Positions 19,584 through 30,673 of a stretch of 64,000 bases of DNA are shown in pieces. The DNA is taken from contig NC_072814.1 in NCBI RefSeq assembly GCF_003013715.1, positions 682,001 to 746,000 of the forward strand. Reading direction: 5' to 3'. How positions within the stretch are numbered: the first letter of the stretch is position 1; each line of letters begins with the position of its first letter. The translations under genes and the position numbers were made by a program. The stretch is from Candidozyma auris (lineage: Eukaryota > Ascomycota > Pichiomycetes > Serinales > Metschnikowiaceae). Below the pieces are notes generated by a model. It did not search any database and was not told the DNA's origin. It saw only the letters and a program-made list of their open reading frames with translations.

Positions 19584-20328
19584 TCATACAATGGTACAAC
19601 ATTTACTGCGGCTTTTCGTGTTCTTCGACGAAACAGATTGCCTGTTTCGCTTGAGGACAGACTCGCTATCGATTCCAGCGATACCGTTGACCGCCCCTTT
19701 CTGGTTGCCCGCTTCCAAAGCTTGTTGCTTCTGCATCTCCTTCTGCTGCTTCTTTTCAGCACTGATCTGTGCCTCTTTAAGCATGATTTGTCTCACCACG
19801 TCGATGAAGGCCTCATCAACATTGGTCTTGTACATGGCCGATGTCTCGTAGAAAGGAACCAGCCCCCATTGTTGGGACACCTTGACACCGTCCTCGACAG
19901 ACAACACTCTGTCCTCTTCCAAATCGCTCTTGTTACCAATGAGCACCATTGGCACGTTATCTGAGTCTTTGATTCTGAGCACCTGCTCTCTCAATGCCAA
20001 CAATTCCGTCAAGGAGTTTTCATCTGTGACAGAGTACACCAACAAAAAGCCTTTGCCCGATTTGATATACAATTCACGCATAGCAGTGAACTGGGCAACA
20101 CCAGCAGTATCCAAAATCTCCAAGTCACAGGCCCTGCCGTCGACTTCGATCAGCTTTCTGTACGAGTCCTCGATCGTTGGATCATAACTTTCCACATATA
20201 CACCTTGCACAAACTGAACGGTGACCGAGGACTTACCCACACCACCGGCGCCCAAAACAACAATCTTGTAATCTGCAGTTAGTATTGAGTATCCTTGATG
20301 TTTTTGTATTCATATTCATACCTCTCAT
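19584..20328 (-). CDS. RSR1: Ras-family bud-site selection GTPase Rsr1/Bud1, spliced
   Basis: A Rap1-like GTPase that marks bud sites and guides polarity through Cdc24/Cdc42; in Candida it also guides hyphae. The gene has two exons, 20322-20328 (ATGAGAG) and 19584-20272, joined as [13 protein letters not shown]. The product is 231 aa. The P-loop GAGGVGKS is at 10-17, then YDPTIEDSY effector, DTAGVAQF switch II, NKSD and ETSA boxes. The C-terminus is a Lys/Arg/Ser-rich stretch ending CTIV, a CAAX prenylation signal. Without the intron the frame lacks an ATG (it would start at a TTG). The family identity is very strong. Confidence 0.95.
20273..20321 (-). other. RSR1: RSR1 intron, 49 nt
   Basis: The donor is GTATG directly after exon 1, the branch point is a perfect TACTAAC, and the acceptor TGCAG follows at once, so the branch A is only about seven bases from the cut site. 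Splicing restores [10 protein letters not shown], the conserved start of Ras proteins. Confidence 0.92.
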
Positions 20329-21284
20329 CAATGTCTTTAGCTGATTTTAAAGTCGTCAAATATATAAGATTTCGCGTCTTCGAGTTCTCCGGCACGAAAG
20401 ATGTAGATCGCACACAATGCAGTGGGCTGGTGAATATATCAGGATAGAGGTTCGAAGTGTCAGGAACTTCCACTATCTCGAGAAATTAGAATTTTCGGCT
20501 ATTCAGCAGATACTAAAAGGTTTTTAGTTCCGTTCACGGGACTCTAAAACACGAAAAACCGCCGCTCTACATACATCCAACTATACGGTGCGTTTGTATG
20601 GATCATCATTGTTCGCACCCAAAAGAGCGAAATTTCTCAACACACCTAGTGGATTTCCATCCGAGTTCTATTGTGTTCAATGTAGGCGCCTCGTGATGCA
20701 AAATTGATAGAATATTGGCTTCACCATTTCAATACTTGCTCCATTCGTCTCAAGCATTCAATTGTATAATGTCAGTCTGGATCACGAAGCCTACAACACA
20801 CGTATGGTGATCTGTAGAGATGCCACTATACATGAAGGTAAAGACTCATCCATAAAACGAAATGAAAGATGATATTCCAGCATTTTCCAGCACGTAGGTA
20901 ATATTTCACTTGTCAAAGAGCTGTTTAAGAAGATTAGACTTACAATTGCGCATGCAAACAGTACTGACCTCTCATGGTAGCAGTCACACGAGGCATACAG
21001 CTAGGCACTAGACAAAACGACATTCTTGTAGTCAAAGATTTAGCTAGACTGTTTAGATTTCGAATCCATGTGTGCTATATCAATCTTGAAGGGATGAGTG
21101 CATATTCAATGAACGTTAACCTGCTTGAAGCTTACGATTGCTCGCACCAAACACATCAGGCAGAAGGATTAGAAGGTTAGATTGGCAAGCAGAGGAGCTT
21201 AGTATCCCATACAATAGATTAGTGCTCCGTGGAAGAGAATAGATTTGAGCATTCATATGTCCTTAATTGACTAGTGAAAAACAA
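20329..21284. other. Region upstream of RSR1 and downstream of ECM4
   Basis: A 956-base gap. The open frames are short (best 68 codons at 20974-21180) and unconvincing. GCCTCGTGA near 20689 and CACACGAGGC near 20986 form a weak, distant inverted repeat. The part next to RSR1 must be its promoter. I see no tRNA or recognised snoRNA. Confidence 0.45.
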
Positions 21285-22316
21285 TCAGTCCAACTGCACA
21301 TCTGGAATAGGACCCACAGGCGTTATTCCATGAGGGTTGATACCCTTATGCGATTTCGTATAGTGCTTCTTGATATGGCTGAAATCAGTGGAGTCCTTGA
21401 ACGCAGGAATTTTCCAATAGAGCAACTTCAACCATTCGTTGATGTAAGGGTAGTCATGCCTGATCATCCCAATATTGCACTTGAAATGCTGGACGTAAAC
21501 CGGATCAAAACGCACAATGGTGGTGTACAAGCGTACATCAGCCTCTGTGAGGGTGGTCCCGATCAAAAAGCGATGCTTGGGGTCTTGCTCCTGGTTACTC
21601 TTAAGAATCTCCTCAACTTTATCCAAATGAGCAAAAACGTTCTTCACCTCCTTCTCATAAACATCCTGACTCGTGGCAAACCCAGTTTTGTAAACACCAT
21701 TGTTGATATTATCGTAGACTAAGTCGTTGATCTCATCAATCTTCGAGCGCAACTCTTCGGGGTACAAATCCACCTCGGCAAAATCGGCAGGCAACAAATC
21801 GTTAAACTCAGTGTTGAGCATACGAATGATTTCCGAGCTCTCGTTGTTGACAATGGTCTCCTTTTGCTTATCCCACAACACAGGCACTGTGAAGCGGCCA
21901 TCGTAGTCCGGATTGGCCTTATAATATAACTGCTTCAACCTCTCAAATCCATACAACGGTTCAGCAGTCCCAAGTGAGATGTCACCATTCTTCACAGTAG
22001 CCAATTCCTCCTTAGTGGGGAACCTCCACCCGTTCTCGTCCATGTGCCAGTGCACAATAGTAACTGGAAGAGCCTGGGTGAGCCCCTTGAAAAGTCTCGT
22101 TATAAGAACCCTGTGGGCCCAAGGACAAGCAAGCGATACATATAGGTGGTAACGGTTCAAATCTGGAGGAAACTCAGCACCTGGTTCCCTGGAGATGGAG
22201 TTACGAAACTGAGACGGCAAGCGGCGATACGCACCGTCCTTGTCAGCGAACTTGAGCACTTCAATTGGTTTTTTCTGGAAGTTAGCCATGTTTCGAATGA
22301 ACTTGAGAAAGGTCAT
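21285..22316 (-). CDS. ECM4: Omega-class glutathione transferase / glutathionyl-hydroquinone reductase
   Basis: Ecm4/Gto2-type enzymes use a single catalytic Cys to reduce glutathionyl-quinones and mixed disulfides. The active-site motif SLACPWAHR places the Cys at residue 64. The helical C-terminal domain contains NNESSEIIRMLN, INNGVYKTGFA, TLTEADVRLYTT and RFDPVYVQHFKCN, matching Ecm4 of baker's yeast almost block for block. The product is 343 aa. Two starts are possible: ATG at 22316 or in-frame ATG at codon 10 (22289); the first adds TFLKFIRN, a short basic stretch. Paired Yap1/Cap1-type sites lie about 160-175 bases upstream, suggesting induction by oxidants. Confidence 0.92.
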   Translation of the reverse strand: MTFLKFIRNMANFQKKPIEVLKFADKDGAYRRLPSQFRNSISREPGAEFPPDLNRYHLYVSLACPWAHRVLITRLFKGLTQALPVTIVHWHMDENGWRFPTKEELATVKNGDISLGTAEPLYGFERLKQLYYKANPDYDGRFTVPVLWDKQKETIVNNESSEIIRMLNTEFNDLLPADFAEVDLYPEELRSKIDEINDLVYDNINNGVYKTGFATSQDVYEKEVKNVFAHLDKVEEILKSNQEQDPKHRFLIGTTLTEADVRLYTTIVRFDPVYVQHFKCNIGMIRHDYPYINEWLKLLYWKIPAFKDSTDFSHIKKHYTKSHKGINPHGITPVGPIPDVQLD

Positions 22317-22434
22317 GGTGATATAAAAGTGTTAAAAAAATTACGTACTTCAGACATTGGAGAAAGAAAGAGATAAAGTCGGCAGTTCCCCGGACTGAAT
22401 TCCCAGGCCGTATCACTGGGGCCGGTGCAGGAAA

Positions 22435-22491
22435 TTAGTCGTGATTAGCAATGCTAGTGACCTCCCGCGAGACATTAGTCAGAGTGACTAA
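22435..22491. promoter_or_regulatory. Yap1/Cap1-type site cluster of ECM4
   Basis: TTAGTCA (22475-22481) and its inverse TGACTAA (22485-22491) are separated by three bases, with a near match TTAGTCG at 22435. The pair lies 159-175 bases upstream of ECM4. TTAGTCA/TGACTAA is a known Yap1 recognition element. Confidence 0.6.
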
Positions 22492-22905
22492 GAGTCTGCT
22501 ATGGCATATAAAGCATTCTATTGCCTATGAAATCTAAATGGGAAGCTTGGTGGGTGTTGTGTGATTTGGAGAAACCATAATCGGCTGTCACGGATGTAAG
22601 GGTACTACTGTAGTGAGGGTTGCTCGCCAAAGAATTGCAGCCAATTGGTGTAGCTACCAGACGCAGTAAACATAGAAAGATCGAGAGCACGAGAGTCAAT
22701 AGATTCTGGAGATCTACTTATATTTGTAGGTTTGTTACTATTAAGTGGTTCGAAGAACCTTGAAGCCAATAATTCGTGGATGTGGAACTCCATGGGGAGA
22801 CCTCGTGCGCGACAATGTCGTGGCTACTTTAGCAAGGGTCGAGTCAAACAGGCCAAAGTCGGGTTCACTGCGAAGAAGTTGATATACGAACGCTGCGGCT
22901 AGCCA

Positions 22906-22948
22906 GGAGAGTTCGGTGGCTCACTTTGATTTACTGTGAGAGCTCTCC
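22906..22948. repeat. Imperfect hairpin in gene-free region
   Basis: GGAGAG (22906-22911) pairs with CTCTCC (22943-22948), and inside it CTCAC pairs with GTGAG around an eleven-base loop. Unequal spacers leave an internal bulge. Confidence 0.4.
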
Positions 22949-23003
22949 TTGAGGGGTTGCGGGGATCAGTGGAGTGCTACTGTAGCAGAGCAAGCGACGA
23001 CAT

Positions 23004-23015
23004 TTTTGCAGCCAC
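23004..23015 (-). promoter_or_regulatory. RTGGCTGCRAAA motif copy 3
   Basis: GTGGCTGCAAAA on the minus strand, in the gene-free region. Confidence 0.5.
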
Positions 23016-24910
23016 AAAAGACGATTACTATGAGATGGACAAATAAGGATCGAAAGTCGACCTTGAATCTAAGAAAGAGAAGGCTTCGCAATGCCAGAAC
23101 TACATAATCAGTGGTGAAGGGGAGATGTGGAAAATCAATTGCCTAGCATCCCTCTGGTTCATTCCCATATAGGAAGGGTTCTCCCTGATTGTGCAGATTT
23201 TCACGGAGAGGCTACTCTATGTGTTTCTGAGAAAAAAGTGTGTCTCCAAGTCCAGGCAGGTATAATCTCCCACAGATGCCGCACCTAGAGACCACAAACA
23301 GATCCAGTGCTTACATGGAAGTCCTAGACCGATCCGACTAGCTGCAGAGCACAGACAGTCACAAGTAACCATCGAAATCTAGACTTGCTAAAGTTCACCC
23401 AAAAGAGAGACTTACAAAAAAAAAAAAAGAAGAGATACCGTCACCCAGTTCGTCATCCCGTAGCTGCCCCCTATCCACAACAAAACATCACAGGACACTC
23501 CACTCGGACCACCTCTACGCACCCGCACCCACCGCCCACAATAGCAGCACCCTCAGTGGCCCGCTCACACGACAGTGCACCGGGCCCGCACCGCGTCCAT
23601 CCATCGCTACCCTCCGCCGAAACCCGCCCGCCTCGTTTCTTCCCACACACTACAAATTAGTCTTCCCACCTAGTCTATAAAGGTAAGCGAACCATCAGCC
23701 GCTCGCTTAGTTGCAACGAAGGCCATTGCGGCGCCAGGAGGTGCCCCTACTAACATGACACCCGGGTCCTGTTGGTAACTCAGGTACGGCGTTTGCGGCC
23801 CCAGAGGCGCCAAGTTGACGGCCAATTGGCGCGAACTTTTCAGACCCCCGGCGACGCCCAGGAAGACCTTAGGTGGAAGAGAATGAGAGAACAGAATAAA
23901 AGAACACATTTTCAGAGGACGGAAGGAGACTGCAAGAATCATAGTAAATAAATAATCATAATGTAATAATATTACAAATAAAGCCTGTTCAATTGGGCTG
24001 GCCAGACTGATGTCGTTATTCCCTCACCTCTGCGAGAGACTCGACTCTGGCGCCCCGGTGAGGCTTGGGTCGGCTTGGGGACGGGTCTCAGGTGCCCACT
24101 GCCCGAACGTTCTCAAACACAAAAGCTAGGGTCAAACAGATTCATTCGTGAGCATTCAACAAGAAGATTCAACAGAAAATTCAACGAGAACATCCATGCT
24201 AAATCAAGACCCTTTGACTGATCTATGTGGCCCAATGGGCGCTTTTTCGGGAACTGCCCCGTGGCTCGAGACCACAATGGACGCTCGGTGAAGGGTTTTC
24301 ACTTAGATTTTTTCCTTCCGCAGGAGCCCTGGAGCGGCGCAGATTTTTTTGCCCTCCTTCCATTCTTCGCACTGGAGATTCTTACGCCAGACCTGCTTTA
24401 CGACCGTTTGGAAGTGGAGAAACTGAAATGAAATTCCCCTTGGCGAAGCTGTGAGTGTTGGATCAAATTCAAAATGTTGATCTTTTGGCGGCGTTTTCTT
24501 CCGTTCCGTGTTTGGTTTTCTCGCCTCTCTTTGTGGCTAGGGTTCGCCTCGCCTTGGCCCAAATTCTCGCCAACGGTCGCGGCTCCACCCACATTTACGT
24601 TCATTCTCTCACACTTTTCCTCGTTTTTGCTCTCGTCTCCTGCACAACGCTTTCTTCCAAAAAGCCGACACACAAGCAGAACCTCACATCAAGCGGCTCA
24701 TCGCTTTTCTCCATCTCGCTACATAGATCTTCCCAACACCCTCACTCTTTTTTCAGGGCCCTCCACAACCAACATCAAACTTCCGCAAACCCCTTCCGTT
24801 TTATTTTTTTTTTTTTTCCGCAAGTCAACACCCTTTCCCTTCCTTTTCGTTTTGCCTATCTATCCTGCTCTCTAACTACCGTACTGTATCGTCATCCAAT
24901 TCTCCAGCGG

Positions 24911-26173
24911 ATGTCCTCGCCGAATAACGATCCAAGAAGAGACGATCTCAAGTCTTCTTACGCCTCCCCGCTACCGTACTCGCAAAAGGGCATGTCGCTC
25001 CACCCACCCACGGGCCAAGTGTCGTCGTCAACGGCTACCGCCTACTTCAACACGGCGCCAACGTCGTACTACTCCCAGTCGTACAATAACATGTACTCGT
25101 TGGGGTCCAAGTACTCCATGCCAAACTTTCACTCGACCCCAGACCCGTTCACGGCGATTTATCCTTACTCACTGGCCGCAGCTACTCAACCAATCTCCTT
25201 GCAGCAGCCTCTTCAGCTGCATTTACAACAACCTTTGCAGCAGCTGCTGTCGTTGCAGCAGCCGTCGTTGCAACAACCCATGGCCCAGCTGCAACACGGC
25301 TTGCAGCAAACCATCCCTCTGCTGCTCCTGATGCCCATGTCGTTGAACCAGCAGTACCCTACAACCTCGCTGCTCGCTCTGCAATACCAGCAGTACCAGT
25401 TTCAGCAACCCCAAGCAACCACATCAACTTTTCAACTGCTACCCTCTCAGATAGCTCCCCCTTTGCAGCCTGCCGCCCAACACGCTGCCCAGCCCCTCTC
25501 CAGACTGGCTTCAGCGTTGCCTCAGACCACGCTGTCGAACCACTCCAACGTTCTTCCAAACGGTAACCATTCCGAACCAAACTTGTCTCATCCACAGGAT
25601 GATCTGTTCGTCTATTTCAAGGATCCGTTGTTTAGATCCAAATCGCAGACGAAACCAAAGTACAACAGCAAATCCGTGGTGCCAAAAAGCTCGAAAGTCA
25701 AGAAGGGTGGAAAGAAGGATGGTCCAGACGTGAAGGACGCCTCAAAACCGTTCGCTTGCTCTTACCAGGACTGTGAGTGGTCTTTTGCTAGACAGTCTGA
25801 CTTGCGGAGACATGAAAAATCTCATAACGAACCCATGTTCCACTGCCCATATTGGCGCACAGACCCTACTTGCCATAGAAACGGTGGTTCATTCAACAGA
25901 CTAGATGTCTTGAAGAGACATTTGCGTCTTGTGCACTACGTGAAAGACAAAGAACACATGTATCCAGGTTCCGATCCAGGGTGGTGCCGAAGCTGCCAGA
26001 AGATATTCCAGTCCTCGAAACATTTTGTTGAACATTGCGTCGAGTGTGCCAATCTGATCTCCGTGGCTGATTGGAGACTCGACAAATCAAAAACAGAAAA
26101 CTCAGAGAATCTTCCCTTGTCGGACGAAAAGAAAGGAGAAAACAACAAAAACGGCAATCAACCTAACAAGTAG
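24911..26173 (+). CDS. C2H2 zinc-finger transcription factor, possibly Rme1
   Basis: A 420-residue protein. The N-terminal two thirds are low complexity: Ser/Tyr-rich, then Gln-rich with many CTG codons that should read Ser. The C-terminal part holds three zinc fingers: [23 protein letters not shown] at about 280-302; an extended second finger with [10 protein letters not shown] and [16 protein letters not shown]; and a third, irregular one starting CRSCQKIF. This arrangement resembles what I recall of Candida Rme1, a regulator of meiosis and chlamydospore formation, but I cannot align it, so no symbol is given. The frame is open back to 24455 without an ATG; the first ATG is at 24911, after a pyrimidine-rich leader. 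It converges on MCM6 (85 bases apart). Confidence 0.72.
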   Translation: MSSPNNDPRRDDLKSSYASPLPYSQKGMSLHPPTGQVSSSTATAYFNTAPTSYYSQSYNNMYSLGSKYSMPNFHSTPDPFTAIYPYSLAAATQPISLQQPLQLHLQQPLQQLLSLQQPSLQQPMAQLQHGLQQTIPLLLLMPMSLNQQYPTTSLLALQYQQYQFQQPQATTSTFQLLPSQIAPPLQPAAQHAAQPLSRLASALPQTTLSNHSNVLPNGNHSEPNLSHPQDDLFVYFKDPLFRSKSQTKPKYNSKSVVPKSSKVKKGGKKDGPDVKDASKPFACSYQDCEWSFARQSDLRRHEKSHNEPMFHCPYWRTDPTCHRNGGSFNRLDVLKRHLRLVHYVKDKEHMYPGSDPGWCRSCQKIFQSSKHFVEHCVECANLISVADWRLDKSKTENSENLPLSDEKKGENNKNGNQPNK

Positions 26174-26258
26174 TCAATGTCACTCTTGAAAATATAAAAA
26201 TACAACTAAAGATATATTATACACTATAAAAACGAACTTTCTTCTACCTGACTTGATC

Positions 26259-29691
<3,433 letters not shown>

Positions 29692-30456
29692 TTACTGAGG
29701 GTCCTTGGTGGTTCTCAAGTATGGCTTGAGGGTCTTGAACTCACCAAATTTGGCCTTAGCATCCGCGTCAGACACTGTAGGAGGGATGATTACGTCCTGA
29801 CCCTTGCTCCAGTCGATCGGAGTAACCACACCCTTGGAGTCGGTCAACTGCAAGGCGTCAAGCACTCTCAACACTTCGGCAGAGTTTCTACCGGTGGAGG
29901 CTGGATATGTCATGATCAATCTAACCTTTTTACTTGGATCAATGATGAACACAGATCTGACAGTGGGCACCATTTGGTCCTTGAGCTTGTGGAAGTCGTC
30001 CTCACTAACCATATCGTACTTGAATGCAACCTCCTTCGAAGGGTCGGCGATGATAGGGAAACTGAAAGGATTTTCTCCTGTGACATCTTCAATATCTTTG
30101 ATCCAAGCGTTGTGGCTCTCTACGCCCTCAGTGGACAAACCGAAAAGAGTGGTGTTTCTCTTCTGAAACTCTGGAGCAAGCTTGGAAAAGGCACCCAACT
30201 CAGTGGTGCAAACTGGGGTGAAGTCAGCAGGATGAGAGAACAAGACAACCCATTGCTTAGTCTTCTCAAGAAAGTCATGGAAAGCAACTTTGCCCTTGGT
30301 GGTGTCGGCGGTGAAATCGGGGGCAGTGGAGCCTATTCTGATTCTAGGCTGGTCTGCTGGATTGAAAGACGAGTACAATTGCACTCTGGCGATGCTCAAT
30401 GATGGCCTGAGAGATGCTCTAGATGCTGGGGTGATCTTGCAAAGGTTGTGAAGCAT
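29692..30456 (-). CDS. PRX1: Mitochondrial 1-Cys peroxiredoxin
   Basis: A Prx6-type peroxiredoxin that reduces hydroperoxides in the matrix with glutathione or thioredoxin help. The peroxidatic Cys is residue 83 in the motif HPADFTPVCTTE. Other family blocks are STEGVESHNAWIKDI, NPFSFPIIADP and MTYPASTGRNSAEVLRVLDALQL. The first 30 residues (MLHNLCKITPASRASLRPS...) are basic and Ser-rich, a matrix-targeting sequence. The product is 254 aa (baker's yeast Prx1 261). The start is the ATG at 30456; the frame extends upstream only to a GTG at 30555. An RTGGCTGCRAAA motif lies 145 bases upstream. Confidence 0.94.
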   Translation of the reverse strand: MLHNLCKITPASRASLRPSLSIARVQLYSSFNPADQPRIRIGSTAPDFTADTTKGKVAFHDFLEKTKQWVVLFSHPADFTPVCTTELGAFSKLAPEFQKRNTTLFGLSTEGVESHNAWIKDIEDVTGENPFSFPIIADPSKEVAFKYDMVSEDDFHKLKDQMVPTVRSVFIIDPSKKVRLIMTYPASTGRNSAEVLRVLDALQLTDSKGVVTPIDWSKGQDVIIPPTVSDADAKAKFGEFKTLKPYLRTTKDPQ

Positions 30457-30600
30457 TTTGTAGGGAATTGAGAGAAACAAGCTTAAATTAAGGGATGGAA
30501 GGGAATAACTAATCGGATGGAAGAAGATGTTGCATTTGCACGTGCCGCATATCACCTGACAAGCAAGCGTATAGGTGCTGCGCTATTTTATTTGGCCTAC

Positions 30601-30612
30601 ATGGCTGCGAAA
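30601..30612 (+). promoter_or_regulatory. RTGGCTGCRAAA motif copy 4
   Basis: ATGGCTGCGAAA, 145 bases upstream of PRX1 and beyond the 3' end of the zinc-cluster gene. Confidence 0.5.
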
Positions 30613-30673
30613 CAAGTATATGTAAGTTCAAATTCGTGTCCTCATGATCGTTAACAAAAATATATACAAGGGC

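Larger units (their letters stand above)
22317..24910. other. 2.6-kb gene-free region before the C2H2 factor gene
   Basis: The largest gap of the window. No open frame in it resembles a protein. It holds the ECM4 promoter with Yap1-type sites (22435-22491), an imperfect hairpin (22906-22948), an inverted RTGGCTGCRAAA copy (23004), a run of A (about 23415), a C-rich plus-strand stretch (23460-23650), an A/T-rich patch (23940-23980) and the pyrimidine-rich leader of the C2H2 gene (24480-24900). Long upstream regions are usual for regulators of cell fate in Candida-type yeasts. Confidence 0.5.

Noticed and set aside
24455..24910. N-terminal extension of the C2H2 factor
   Set aside because: The frame is open but starts at GTG, has no ATG and encodes a pyrimidine-leader-like Phe/Ser/Leu stretch including a T run.
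22317..24910. Possible centromere
   Set aside because: Gene-free, but only 2.6 kb, with GC-rich blocks and a clear leader of the next gene; nothing specific to a centromere can be seen.
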